Source of the DNA: an uncultured Rhizobiaceae group bacterium
GTDB lineage: Bacteria; Pseudomonadota; Alphaproteobacteria; Rhizobiales; Rhizobiaceae
Length of the DNA: 64,000 nt
NCBI GenBank assembly: GCA_947501445.1
Contig: CANMVS010000003.1
Coordinates: 248,001-312,000, forward strand
Direction of reading: 5' to 3'
The notes under the pieces were generated by a model. The model was not told the DNA's origin. It made no database searches and saw nothing but the letters and a program-made list of their open reading frames with translations. Position 1 is the stretch's first letter; each line of letters begins with the position of its first letter. A program made the translations under genes and the position numbers. This document shows, piece after piece, positions 44,846 through 53,778 of the stretch.

Positions 44846-44880
44846 TCCGATACTGCTAAAACCTGAATAACTCCAAACGC
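44846..44880 (+). repeat. RIME-like repeat fragment
   Basis: Only the right half-palindrome remains (TAAAACCTGAATAACTCCAAACGC), matching the 3' end of the copies at 9046-9090 and 41555. The 44705-44845 stretch before it shows no gene. Confidence 0.45.
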
Positions 44881-44888
44881 ATCAGGTT

Positions 44889-46283
44889 TTATTTGTCTTT
44901 GGGAAATTCCATTGCGACGACAAGACCCTTGCCTGTGGGTGGCTTTTTGAGTGCGAATGTTCCACCGAAAAGATGCGCGATATCGCGTGCAATGGCCAGA
45001 CCCAGGCCACTGCCATCGGATTGGGCCTGCTTTCCGCGAAAAAATCGTTCCATAACCACGTTCTGCTGATCAGGTGCGATTCCGCGTCCATTGTCCTCTA
45101 TGTCCAGAGTCACATTCGTTGCCTGTGATTGCGCACGCACAGTGATATCGATTGGGCGGCCACCGTGGCGCATCGCATTTTCCACAAGGTTGCGCAGCAT
45201 TTCGCGCAGAAGAACCGGATCGCCGCGCATCAGGATGCTGTCTGGGCCTTCATATCCAAGGTCGATATCTGCCGGAAGGTCCGCCGCAATCAGATCTTCA
45301 CAGACCTGCCTGCAAATCAGTGCCATATCGCAGTCCTGGTCCAGCAGGTCCTTTTGTGCGGTCGAATCAATGCGCGCCAGAACAAGCAACTGCGACAAGA
45401 CACGCTCTGCATCGCCAATGGCTTCATCCGTTTCTGCGAGCGCTTTGGTACGATCCGCCGCGGTTGTGGCACGGTTGGCAATTTCAAGCTGTGTGCGCAT
45501 GACTGTCAGCGGTGTTCTGAGTTGATGACTGGCATTGGAGGTGAAATTGCGCAGTGCGGAAATGGACGCGCCAAATCTGTTCATCAAATCGTTGATTGTC
45601 GCCACAAGGCCGCTGACCTCGCTTGGAACGCGATGTTCTATCGGGCGCAATTCTTCTGCACTGCGGCGTCCGACAGCCTCTTCCAGACGATAAAGTGGAC
45701 GCAAAGCCCGGGTTACCGCAATCCACACGACCAATGCTGCTGTTGCAATCAGCAGGCCCTGGCGTAGAGCCGACCGCAACAATATATCGCGGGCCATTTT
45801 ATTGCGGGCGTTGGTGGTCTCTGCGACCGCGACACGATAGGCCAGTGAAACGGTGTCCGATGCTGCCGCGCCGGAAAACACGGCGACCCTGATGATGTCT
45901 CCACGAAACTGGGCATTGACAAATCCCATGTCGCGTTCGCGTCGCGCAAATTCAGCCGGTACAGCCAATTGTCTGTATCCCGTTATAAATTGGGCATCGG
46001 GTCCCTCAATGCGATAAAAGACGCGATCTTCCTCTGATGATGTGAGCATCTCAAGTGCCACATAGGGAATGTCGACCTCCAGTGAGCCATTGTCATTGAC
46101 AAAGACCCGCTCAGCGATCGCCAGAGCCGAACCGGCAAGAACACGATCCGATATTTCGTCGGCTGTTTGTCGTGCAGAGCGATAGGAATCCACAAGCGCC
46201 AGCAGTCCGATAATCAACAATGGCAACAGCAACCACAGCAGCAACCGTTTGCGAAGGGAGTAAGAGGTTGAAACCAAAGCCAT
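44889..46283 (-). CDS. tctE: TctE-like sensor histidine kinase
   Basis: 464 residues. Transmembrane helices at about 12-30 (LLLWLLLPLLIIGLLALVDSY) and 165-185 enclose a periplasmic 2CSK_N-type domain (SLEVDIPYVALEMLTSSEEDRVFYRI). HAMP region, then His in NASHQLRTPLTVMRTQLEIA, N box NLVENAMRHG, G boxes DNGRGIAPDQ and GSGLGLAIARDIAHLFGG. Its ATG shares a base with the TctD stop (TAATG). It controls tricarboxylate uptake in related bacteria; tctCBA is downstream. Confidence 0.9.
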   Translation of the reverse strand: MALVSTSYSLRKRLLLWLLLPLLIIGLLALVDSYRSARQTADEISDRVLAGSALAIAERVFVNDNGSLEVDIPYVALEMLTSSEEDRVFYRIEGPDAQFITGYRQLAVPAEFARRERDMGFVNAQFRGDIIRVAVFSGAAASDTVSLAYRVAVAETTNARNKMARDILLRSALRQGLLIATAALVVWIAVTRALRPLYRLEEAVGRRSAEELRPIEHRVPSEVSGLVATINDLMNRFGASISALRNFTSNASHQLRTPLTVMRTQLEIANRATTAADRTKALAETDEAIGDAERVLSQLLVLARIDSTAQKDLLDQDCDMALICRQVCEDLIAADLPADIDLGYEGPDSILMRGDPVLLREMLRNLVENAMRHGGRPIDITVRAQSQATNVTLDIEDNGRGIAPDQQNVVMERFFRGKQAQSDGSGLGLAIARDIAHLFGGTFALKKPPTGKGLVVAMEFPKDK

Positions 46284-46957
46284 TAATCGTTTCCGGGCGC
46301 TTTGAGATAATACCCAAGTCCACGCGCTGCCTTGATTGATATGTCATGAATGGCAAGTCGGCGTCGCAACCGGCTTATATATTGCTCAATGGCATTTTCG
46401 CTGATGTCTTCGTCAAAACTGCTGAGCGATTCAATGAGCTGCGATTTTGAAAGAATGCGACCGTTTGCAAGCATCAGTGCCCGCAGGACACCTGTTTCAC
46501 GCGCCGGAATGTCGAAAACACCATCATCGATGAGAACCTGATTGTTTTTCAGATCAAACTTAAGCGGGCCCGCTTCCAACAGTGATGATTTGTCGGCGGC
46601 GGAGCGGCGCAACAGTGCGCGGATGCGTGCTTCTAGTTCTCCCCATTCAAATGGTTTTGCCAGATAATCATCTGCGCCGAGATCCAGCCCGCGAATGCGC
46701 TCATCAAGGCCACTGCGGGCCGTCAGTATCAAAACCGGCACAATGATCCTGCGGTTGCGCATTTCACGCAGTACCTCAAGACCATCCATCTCTGGCAGGC
46801 TGAGATCAAGAACCACCAGATCATAGGTCAGTGCCCGTACAGCAGACAGGGCGGATTCACCATTGCCAACACAATCGACCGCATAGCCGTTGCCAGCCAG
46901 CAGTTGCTTGAGCCCGTCCGCCAGTTTGCGGTTGTCCTCAACGATTAATATGCGCAT
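46283..46957 (-). CDS. tctD: TctD-like response regulator
   Basis: 224 residues from the ATG at 46957, with GGAGGA just upstream. OmpR/PhoB subfamily: receiver motif ILIVEDNRKLADGL, Asp in YDLVVLDLSLPEMDGLE, Lys in YLAKPFEWGELEARIRALLRR; winged helix ending NAIEQYISRLRRRLAIHDISIKAARGLGYYL. Partner of the overlapping kinase. Divergent from the binding protein at 46998 with only 40 bp between, so their promoters overlap. Confidence 0.92.
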   Translation of the reverse strand: MRILIVEDNRKLADGLKQLLAGNGYAVDCVGNGESALSAVRALTYDLVVLDLSLPEMDGLEVLREMRNRRIIVPVLILTARSGLDERIRGLDLGADDYLAKPFEWGELEARIRALLRRSAADKSSLLEAGPLKFDLKNNQVLIDDGVFDIPARETGVLRALMLANGRILSKSQLIESLSSFDEDISENAIEQYISRLRRRLAIHDISIKAARGLGYYLKAPGND

Positions 46958-46997
46958 GGTTCCTCCGGCCCTAAGGGTAGACACTCATTAGGCACTT

Positions 46998-48095
46998 GTG
47001 AATGTCGAAATTGACGGGCAGTGTTGGCGCATGCGTATGGTCCTGCTTTTACTAATGTTGCTCACCGGTCCGGGAAATGTCTGGGCAGCCACGGTTTTTC
47101 CGCCCGTTGGCAATCTGCAGCCGTTCAAAACCCTGTCGGTTTATTCGTCGCTGGATGTGGATGTCTCACGCCCGTTGATTGAAGCCTTCCAGAATGAAAA
47201 CCCCGGTATCGCGGTGCGATACGAAGATCTGCAGTCTCTGGAAATTTATGAACGCATCATCCGGGAAACGGATGCCGGCAAGCAGACCGCTGATCTGGTG
47301 ATTTCATCGGCAATGGATCTTCAGGTGAAGCTGGTCAATGATGGTTATGCACAGCCGGTGCCGCAGGTTGCCGCCGATAATTGGCCCGATTGGGCCAGCT
47401 GGCGCGATACCGCATTCGGGTTGACATTCGAGCCCTCGGTGATTGTTTATCACAAACCAAGTTTTGACGGGCTGCCGCTACCGAAGAACCGGGCGGAACT
47501 GATCGATATGCTCAAGACCGATGAAGAGCACTACTACGGGCGTATCGCGACATATGATGTTGAACGCTCTGGTCTGGGATTTCTTTTTCTTGCCCGCGAC
47601 AGGGAACATAATCGCGATATCTGGGATCTGATAACCGCCTTTGGCGGGGCGGGTGTAAAATTATACTCGAACTCGTCGGCAATTTTGGATCGTGTGGCCG
47701 ATGGACGTTTCGTCCTTGGCTATAATATTCTGGGTTCGTATGCCCAGAGCTGGGCAAGCCGGAAACCGGATCTGGGCATTATCCTGCCGGAGGACTATAC
47801 CGTCGTCATGTCGCGTATTGCACTGGTGCCCGAGGCCGCTGCAGACCCTGAATTGGGCAGGCAGATGCTTGCCTTCCTCATGTCGGCCCGGGGTCAGACA
47901 ATCATGGCGCAGGATGTAAAGCTGCCGGCTCTGCATCCTGAAATCAGCGGCGAGAATACCGCGTCAGCCATGCGCAAAAAGTTTGGTGCGCAACTTCGTC
48001 CGATATCAATCAGCCCCGGACTTGTTGTCTATCTTGATCAGGTAAAACGCGCCCGGTTCATATCCAAATGGAATGAAGCGCTGCAAATCAAGTAG
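46998..48095 (+). CDS. Periplasmic extracellular-solute binding protein beside tctDE
   Basis: 365 residues from a GTG at 46998, or about 354 from an ATG at 47031. Signal peptide RMVLLLLMLLTGPGNVWA. The mature part is a type 2 solute-binding (Fe3+/putrescine-like, SBP_bac) fold: LSVYSSLDVDVSRPLIEAFQNENPGIAVRYEDLQSLEIYERI, ADLVISSAMDLQVKLVNDGYAQP, FEPSVIVYHKPSF. It is not a TctC homologue and no ABC permease is adjacent, so it probably feeds the TctE sensor rather than a transporter. A weak terminator follows (48112-48132). Confidence 0.85.
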   Translation: MNVEIDGQCWRMRMVLLLLMLLTGPGNVWAATVFPPVGNLQPFKTLSVYSSLDVDVSRPLIEAFQNENPGIAVRYEDLQSLEIYERIIRETDAGKQTADLVISSAMDLQVKLVNDGYAQPVPQVAADNWPDWASWRDTAFGLTFEPSVIVYHKPSFDGLPLPKNRAELIDMLKTDEEHYYGRIATYDVERSGLGFLFLARDREHNRDIWDLITAFGGAGVKLYSNSSAILDRVADGRFVLGYNILGSYAQSWASRKPDLGIILPEDYTVVMSRIALVPEAAADPELGRQMLAFLMSARGQTIMAQDVKLPALHPEISGENTASAMRKKFGAQLRPISISPGLVVYLDQVKRARFISKWNEALQIK

Positions 48096-48111
48096 CGCCG
48101 ACCTGAATCGC

Positions 48112-48132
48112 CCAATGTAAATTGGTTTTTTT
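48112..48132 (+). terminator. Probable terminator
   Basis: CCAAT-GTAA-ATTGG followed by seven T. The stem is only 5 bp. It lies after the binding-protein gene and before tctC. Confidence 0.5.
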
Positions 48133-48279
48133 GACCTGCAACCATTCGCAGTGTGCAGAGCACACGACTGTCTGGACGAAAATTATTATGCCGGTGTCAG
48201 TTTCATGACAGGTTTTCGTGTTTGTCTTGTCACAAGGCAGCCTGTCGAGGGCTGTTGCAGAAATCTCTGGGAGGAATTC

Positions 48280-49248
48280 ATGTTGAAAAAAATGTCCATG
48301 GCGCTGGCAGCGTCCGTATTTGTATTTGGTGCAGCTGTATCGGTTGCGCAGGCACAAGAAGTTGAAGAAATCAAATTTCTGATCCCTGGCGGCGCAGGTG
48401 GCGGCTGGGATGGAACAGCACGTGGAACAGGCGAAGCTTTGACAAAATCCGGCATCGTCGGATCCGCATCCTATGAAAACATGTCCGGTGGCGGTGGCGG
48501 TAAGGCCATTGCGCATATTATCGAGACCAAGGACCATGACACTTTGATGGTCAATTCGACACCGATCGTCATCCGTTCGCTGCAGAAGGTATTTCCACAG
48601 TCTTTCCGTGATCTGACACCGATTGCCGGTGTTATTGGTGACTATGGTGCGATTGTTGTCGGCAAGAACTCCGATATCAGTGATCTGGGTGGATTGGTTG
48701 CAGCCTATAAGGCCAATCCAAAGAAAGTGGCGATTGGCGGCGGATCAGTGGCTGGTGGTATGGATCACCTTATTGCCGCTCTTGTCATGAAAAATGCCGG
48801 CGAGAACCCAACCGACGTCAAATACATCCCCTACGATGCGGGTGGAAAAGCCATGGCTGGCCTGCTTTCGGGTGAGATCAGTGCGTTGACAACCGGTTTT
48901 GGTGAAGCGCTGGAGCTGGCGCGTCAAGGTGAAGTCAAGGTTTTGTGTGTGACGTCATTGACGCGCCCGGACGCCTCTCCCGACACACCGACATGCGATG
49001 AGGCCGGCTCTACCGGTACGGATTTTGTCAACTGGAGGGGGTTCTTTGCAGCACCTGGTCTGCCGGAAGACAAGAAGGCAGCCTATGTGGCCGCATTTGA
49101 AAAAATGTATGCAACTCCCGAGTGGATTGCAGTTCGTGACCGCAACGGTTGGGTGGAAATATTCAACCCAGGCGAAGATTTCACCAATTTCCTGCAACAG
49201 CAGGAAGAGGAAGTTGGTGGTCTCATGAAAGAACTCGGTTTCCTCTAA
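48280..49248 (+). CDS. tctC: Tripartite tricarboxylate transporter binding protein TctC
   Basis: 322 residues. Signal peptide MLKKMSMALAASVFVFGAAVSVAQA; the Bug/TctC fold follows with EIKFLIPGGAGGGWDGTARGTGEAL, VIGDYGAIVVGKNSDISDL, IGGGSVAGGMDHLIAALV and YIPYDAGGKAMAGLLSGEISAL. It binds citrate or another carboxylate in the periplasm. GGGAGGA 7 bases before the ATG at 48280 settles the start over the longer upstream frame. A hairpin follows the gene. Confidence 0.94.
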   Translation: MLKKMSMALAASVFVFGAAVSVAQAQEVEEIKFLIPGGAGGGWDGTARGTGEALTKSGIVGSASYENMSGGGGGKAIAHIIETKDHDTLMVNSTPIVIRSLQKVFPQSFRDLTPIAGVIGDYGAIVVGKNSDISDLGGLVAAYKANPKKVAIGGGSVAGGMDHLIAALVMKNAGENPTDVKYIPYDAGGKAMAGLLSGEISALTTGFGEALELARQGEVKVLCVTSLTRPDASPDTPTCDEAGSTGTDFVNWRGFFAAPGLPEDKKAAYVAAFEKMYATPEWIAVRDRNGWVEIFNPGEDFTNFLQQQEEEVGGLMKELGFL

Positions 49249-49279
49249 GACAGGCAACTGAAGAACTTTGAACGAATAT

Positions 49280-49306
49280 CGCTCTGCACTTATTGGGTGC
49301 AGGGCG
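49280..49306 (+). terminator. Hairpin between tctC and tctB
   Basis: CGCTCTGCAC pairs with GTGCAGGGCG (10 bp, one G-T pair) around a 7-base loop, without a T-run. It may favour tctC expression over the membrane genes. The rest of 49249-49494 shows no gene. Confidence 0.5.
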
Positions 49307-49494
49307 AATAAGAGACACAGTGTGGCCTATGCCGATAATTCTGCGGCAGCCACTTGTTTTTCCCACACGGGAAATACGAAAAGAATTACATATGGAGTAA
49401 ACCGAATACGCTCCGTAAATTGAAAATTCAATTTTTGAAACACAGTCCTTAAATCGCGATAGGCATCGCTCAACGCCTTGCCGGGAGGATATCC

Positions 49495-49953
49495 ATGATT
49501 TTCTCAAAGGACCGTATTGGCGGCACCCTGCTACTGGTATTTTGCCTTACCTATGGTCTTCTTAGTCAGAATATTACCCTGTTACCCATACAGGCGAAGG
49601 CCGCATTTACCGCCCGTACCATGCCAGAGGTGCTCACAGTTCTGGGTATCGGTCTGTCGATGCTTGTGATCATATTTCCAGGTTCGCCGGACCGCCCGAA
49701 GCTTGCAGGATTTAACTGGGGCACCGCTGCGCTGTTTCTTGTTTTGATGTCTGCCTATGGTTTGACGGTTCGACCCATTGGTTTCATTGCCTCCACGTCG
49801 GTGTTTCTCATCGCCGGATTCGCCTTGCTTGGCGAGCGTTCCCTGGTGAAGCTCATTCTGGTTGCCGTGCCTTTGGTTGTGGGTTTTTGGGTGCTGATGA
49901 CGCAGGGGCTTGATGTGTTCATTGAACCACTACCCTGGTTTTTGAAAGGTTGA
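49495..49953 (+). CDS. tctB: Tripartite tricarboxylate transporter small membrane subunit TctB
   Basis: 152 residues with four predicted helices (GTLLLVFCLTYGLLSQ; VLGIGLSMLVIIFP; GTAALFLVLMSAYGLTV; LVKLILVAVPLVVGFWVLM). The opening MIFSKDRIGG is typical of TctB. Good ribosome site CGGGAGGA. The stop is 4 bases before the tctA ATG. Confidence 0.9.
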   Translation: MIFSKDRIGGTLLLVFCLTYGLLSQNITLLPIQAKAAFTARTMPEVLTVLGIGLSMLVIIFPGSPDRPKLAGFNWGTAALFLVLMSAYGLTVRPIGFIASTSVFLIAGFALLGERSLVKLILVAVPLVVGFWVLMTQGLDVFIEPLPWFLKG

Positions 49954-49957
49954 TGGG

Positions 49958-51493
49958 ATGATTGAGGGAATTCTTATCGGCCTGGGTACCGCGCTCACAC
50001 CCATCAATATCCTGTTCGTGTTGACGGGCTGTCTGGTTGGAACCTTTATCGGCATGCTGCCGGGTCTTGGCCCCATGTCGGCCATCGCTCTGATGATCCC
50101 GGTGGCTGCAAGTCTTGAACCGTCCACCGGCATCATACTCATGGCTGCTGTTTACTATGGGGCCATCTTTGGCGGTTCGACATCGTCAATTCTCATCAAT
50201 GCGCCGGGTGTCGCCAGTACTGTTGCCACGTCCTTTGATGGCTACCCGATGGCCAAACAGGGAAAGGCAGGCAAGGCTTTGGCAATTGCTGCCTATTCAT
50301 CCTTCAGCGGCGGCATCATTTCTGCCATTTTTCTGATAATAGCCGCGCCCTATCTGGCGGCGGTCTCGCTTTCATTTCACTCATCAGACTACTTTGCCCT
50401 GATGGTGCTGGGACTGACGGCAGTTGCCGCTTTTGCCGGTAAGGGGGATGTGCTGAAAGCTCTGCTGATGACGGTGGTTGGTCTGATGTTGTCCACAGTG
50501 GGCACGGATCAGACGCAGGGTGTTCCGCGCTTTACGCTGGGGATGATCGACCTGACAGATGGTATTTCCTTCCTGCTGCTGGTCATGGCCACTTTCGCCT
50601 TGTCCGAGGCGCTTATCGCCATATTAAAACCCAGCTCCGATGACAGTCGGGAGGCTGAGAGAAAGGCGTCTTCAAACCTGGGATCCATGGCGATTTCGAA
50701 AGCCGAGGTGAAAGAGATGGCGCCGGTGATTGGTCGCTCATCCGTTCTGGGGTTCATTATCGGTGTATTGCCGGGTGCCGGTGCAACGATTGCCAGTTTT
50801 CTGGCTTACGGCACAGAACAACGCCTCGCCGGACCTGAAAAGGGCAAGGAATTCGGCAAGGGTTCGATACGTGGTCTTTCTGCACCCGAAACAGCCAACA
50901 ATGCTGCAGCAACCGGCTCTTTCGTGCCGTTGCTGACACTGGGTATTCCGGGCTCGGGAACGACAGCGATCATGCTTGGCGCACTCATCGGCTATGGCAT
51001 TCAGCCAGGGCCTCGTCTTTATATAGATGAGCCGGATGTTTTCTGGTCGGTCATCGTATCGATGTGGATTGGCAATATCGTATTGCTCATATTGAATCTG
51101 CCACTCATTCCCTATATCGCCAAAATTCTGGCAATTCCGGCCCGCTTCCTTCTGCCCCTGATCCTGTTCTTCTCACTCATTGGTGTCTACTTCGTCAGTT
51201 TCAATACATTCGACATCCAGTTGATGGTGTTGTTCGGGTTCATAGCCGTGGTATTGCGGTTCCTGGATTTTCCGATGGCACCGATGATCCTTGGTTTTAT
51301 TCTGGGTGGCATGATGGAGGAAAATCTGCGCCGGGCGCTGCTTATCAATGATGACAGCTGGAGCTTTATGTGGCAGCGTCCGCTGACACTGACAATCCTG
51401 GTGATTGCGGTTTCCTGTCTGTTTGCACCCATACTCTGGGGACGCTTTCAGCGTCTGCGCAAGGGTGCGGACCGGGCAGGTGAAGGCGGCTGA
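49958..51493 (+). CDS. tctA: Tripartite tricarboxylate transporter large membrane subunit TctA
   Basis: 511 residues, about 12 membrane segments. Signature motifs are GLLPGLGPMSAIALMIPVAASL-like at the N-terminus (CLVGTFIGMLPGLGPMS), YGAIFGGSTSSILINAPGVASTVATSFDGYPMAKQGKAGKAL, and the repeated GVLPGAGATIASFLAYGTEQRLAGPEKGKEFGKG and TLGIPGSGTTAIMLGALIGYGIQPGPRL. It is the transport channel for the carboxylate delivered by TctC, driven by an ion gradient. Confidence 0.95.
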   Translation: MIEGILIGLGTALTPINILFVLTGCLVGTFIGMLPGLGPMSAIALMIPVAASLEPSTGIILMAAVYYGAIFGGSTSSILINAPGVASTVATSFDGYPMAKQGKAGKALAIAAYSSFSGGIISAIFLIIAAPYLAAVSLSFHSSDYFALMVLGLTAVAAFAGKGDVLKALLMTVVGLMLSTVGTDQTQGVPRFTLGMIDLTDGISFLLLVMATFALSEALIAILKPSSDDSREAERKASSNLGSMAISKAEVKEMAPVIGRSSVLGFIIGVLPGAGATIASFLAYGTEQRLAGPEKGKEFGKGSIRGLSAPETANNAAATGSFVPLLTLGIPGSGTTAIMLGALIGYGIQPGPRLYIDEPDVFWSVIVSMWIGNIVLLILNLPLIPYIAKILAIPARFLLPLILFFSLIGVYFVSFNTFDIQLMVLFGFIAVVLRFLDFPMAPMILGFILGGMMEENLRRALLINDDSWSFMWQRPLTLTILVIAVSCLFAPILWGRFQRLRKGADRAGEGG

Positions 51494-51598
51494 TTGGGTG
51501 AAGTCATCGATGCGTTTTGCTGTTGATCTGCTGTGCGGATTGGCAGCGAAGTGGCATCGCAGAGTTCTTCGTTATTTGCATAGCGCTCACGAGGCAGA

Positions 51599-52654
51599 AT
51601 GAACAACAGGATACTCAACTCGATATTGACCGTCTTTGCCGGGCTGGCCGGTCTTTCGGGTGCTTGGTATGTCGGTTTTCCCGCACCAGCCTTAACCGGA
51701 CCGGCACTAATGGTGACGTTGCTGTGTCTGGCCGGGCTAAACGCCATTGTTCCAAATTTTCTGCGCAATGCCTGTTTTGTAATTATCGGTTTGTCCATGG
51801 GGACGGGCGTAACACCGCAGGTACTGGAAACAGCGCGTGAATGGCCAATCAGTTTTGTGTTTCTGGCAGCCAGTATTGTGGTCATTTTCATCGGCTGCAA
51901 GTGGATGCTCCAGCGGTATTGGAAGCAGGATCGCCCGACAGCAATTCTGGCATCCACACCGGGTCACCTGAGTTACGTGCTCGGCCTTTCCGCAACGACA
52001 AAAGGTGACATTCCCACGATCAGCATTATCCAGAGTACGCGGGTTCTGGCTTTGACATTGCTGGTGCCATTTGCTGTCAGCATGCTGGGCTATGACACGA
52101 CGCAAATGGGGTTGCCGGGTGCCCAGATGACCCCGCAGATTGTGGCCGTCAGCGCCTTGCTGGCTCTTGGTCTGGGTTTTTTGCTTAATCTGGTAAAAGT
52201 TCCTGCCGCTCTATTGCTGGGTGGCATGCTGTTTTCGACGCTGACGCATATGAGTGGTCTGGTCGAAGGTCATGTGCCTCAATGGGCGGCTATTCCAGCC
52301 TTTGTAATTATGGGTTGCCTGATTGGCAGCCGGTTTGCCGGGGCTTCTTTAACGACATTACGCAAGGCACTGGGTGCCGGACTGGCACTGACCGCAGTTG
52401 CCCTGGTCGTTACAATCGTATTCGCGGTTCTATTGGTACAATTTGTTGATTTGCCATTGCCGCAGGTTCTGATCGCATTTGCACCCGGTGGTGTAGAGTC
52501 AATGGCAGCCATGGCTGTTATCATGAATGCCGATCCGACATTTGTTGCGGCCCATCATGTGTGGCGGCTGGTTATCCTGACATTTCTGGCACCGATTATG
52601 CTGGCCCGAAGCGGAGGACCAAAAAATGGCGATGAGGACGCAGGCAGTCCATAG
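51599..52654 (+). CDS. AbrB-family membrane protein (DUF/AbrB duplication)
   Basis: 351 residues, ten or more hydrophobic segments in two similar halves: GAWYVGFPAPALTGPALMVTLLCLAGLNAIVPNFLRN and KVPAALLLGGMLFSTLTHMSGL...GCLIGSRFAGASL. These are the repeated halves of the AbrB membrane-regulator family (named after AidB/ammonia-monooxygenase regulators). It follows tctCBA after 105 bp and is often found beside tct loci; role unknown. A RIME-like repeat begins directly after its stop. Confidence 0.85.
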   Translation: MNNRILNSILTVFAGLAGLSGAWYVGFPAPALTGPALMVTLLCLAGLNAIVPNFLRNACFVIIGLSMGTGVTPQVLETAREWPISFVFLAASIVVIFIGCKWMLQRYWKQDRPTAILASTPGHLSYVLGLSATTKGDIPTISIIQSTRVLALTLLVPFAVSMLGYDTTQMGLPGAQMTPQIVAVSALLALGLGFLLNLVKVPAALLLGGMLFSTLTHMSGLVEGHVPQWAAIPAFVIMGCLIGSRFAGASLTTLRKALGAGLALTAVALVVTIVFAVLLVQFVDLPLPQVLIAFAPGGVESMAAMAVIMNADPTFVAAHHVWRLVILTFLAPIMLARSGGPKNGDEDAGSP

Positions 52655-52754
52655 GGCAATTCAGGTTTTGGCGGGATTGGCAAAACTGAAGGTATCAACA
52701 AATCAAAGTCCGACACCGTTGTCCCGTTCCTGACAAAATGTGAAACGGTCTGGT
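52655..52754 (-). repeat. RIME-like intergenic repeat, copy 4 (inverse)
   Basis: Reads on the reverse strand as ACCGTTTCAC...CAGGAACGGG, ACAACGGTGTCGG, TTTGATTTGTTGATAC, TTCAGTTTTGCC...CAAAACCTGAATTGC. It begins one base after the AbrB-family stop codon. Confidence 0.88.
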
Positions 52755-52767
52755 AAAACAGTTGACA

Positions 52768-52795
52768 CAAAAAAGGCGGTCCATTGGAACCGCCT
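52768..52795 (-). terminator. Intrinsic terminator of gcrA
   Basis: On the reverse strand AGGCGGT...ACCGCCT with an inner CC/GG pairing is followed by TTTTTTG. It lies 25 bp beyond the gcrA stop. Confidence 0.85.
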
Positions 52796-52819
52796 GATTG
52801 TTGGATTGTATCTTGACAT

Positions 52820-53350
52820 TTACCGTGAGCGGCGGCGATCACTTGTTGGTTGGAAAGCCAGCTTCGAATGGTAGGTGCAATAGGGCGCTGAATCGTCGCA
52901 ATCCGTGCCGCAGAAATAGAAATCTTCCTGCAACGGGTCACCAACTGGCCATTTGCAGGTTTTCTCCGTCAGTTCAGTCAGCGGCAACATGCGCGAAATA
53001 GGCACGACAACATCTTCAACCGGACGCATGTCAATATGTGCAACAGCATCGGCAATGACTTCCTGCTTCAGTGCCGTTGCGCCATTGCTGCGTGGCATGG
53101 CGCGCGGTGCAGCGGTTGTTCTCGTGGTGCTATAGGTATTGTTGGTGCTACGGGCAGGCGAAGCTGCGCGTTTGCCGCGTGCAGCAGTGGAGCCACCCGA
53201 TTTTGCCCGGCCGGGCAGGCACAACCGATGAACTTTACCAATGACAGCATTTCTGCTGACACCGCCCAGTTCAGCGGCAATCTGGCTGGCGCTCAGTCCA
53301 TCTGCCCAGAGCTTTGTTAGTCTTTCGACCCGATCATCAGTCCAGCTCAT
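52820..53350 (-). CDS. gcrA: Cell-cycle regulator GcrA
   Basis: 176 residues. The N-terminus MSWTDDRVERLTKLWADGLSASQIAAELGGVSRNAVIGKVHRL is the GcrA DNA-binding domain, which binds methylated GANTC sites with sigma-70. A basic, Ala/Ser-rich linker follows, and the C-terminal part KTCKWPVGDPLQEDFYFCGTDCDDSAPYCTYHSKLAFQP is the sigma-interacting region. It controls cell-cycle genes together with CcrM and CtrA in alphaproteobacteria, supporting the taxonomic placement. Confidence 0.97.
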   Translation of the reverse strand: MSWTDDRVERLTKLWADGLSASQIAAELGGVSRNAVIGKVHRLCLPGRAKSGGSTAARGKRAASPARSTNNTYSTTRTTAAPRAMPRSNGATALKQEVIADAVAHIDMRPVEDVVVPISRMLPLTELTEKTCKWPVGDPLQEDFYFCGTDCDDSAPYCTYHSKLAFQPTSDRRRSR

Positions 53351-53778
53351 CGTGAAATATTCCTTGTCATTTCGTCATGGGCGACCGAATCCTTCAACGG
53401 ACCCCGAAGTCATTTCGGGGCCGAAACTAATGTTCGGTTGAAGGTTACAAGGCCCGCCGCATGCAGTCCAAATTCCTGCCCCTAATCTAGTGATCGCGAG
53501 ACTCGGTGACAAGAGTCTGGCGAATCAACGGGAATCCTTTTTGGGGTTTTCCCCAACTTGCGTGCCAAATATGGGTATTTTTCTCAAATGGGGCGCAATG
53601 GATGGTGTTTGGGCGTCACGAATTGAGACAGTTGATTGATGGCCACACGCAGTATAAAGGTACTGGTACAGCTGCCTTTCGGGGCAGCTATTTGTTTTTG
53701 TCCGGTCCGATGGGTCGGATTGTTCGAGGATTTCGTCCAACAACACAGCCGGAGCTGTTGCATTGGGAGGGTTGAACC
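53351..53778. other. gcrA-argD intergenic region with two hairpins
   Basis: 428 bp without a convincing gene. A CCCCGAA-GTCAT-TTCGGGG hairpin lies at about 53401-53419, in the gcrA promoter side. A second hairpin, AGCTGCC-TTTCGG-GGCAGCT (53670-53689), is followed by ATTTGTTTTTG and resembles an intrinsic terminator within the argD leader. It could mark an attenuator or the 3' end of a small RNA transcribed rightwards. A short plus ORF here (53506-53775) lacks a ribosome site and was not accepted. Confidence 0.5.

Noticed and set aside
45129-45767. 212-codon plus-strand ORF
   Set aside because: Antisense shadow of the tctE-like kinase.
53506-53775. 89-codon ORF upstream of argD as a leader peptide
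   Set aside because: No ribosome site and no run of arginine codons.
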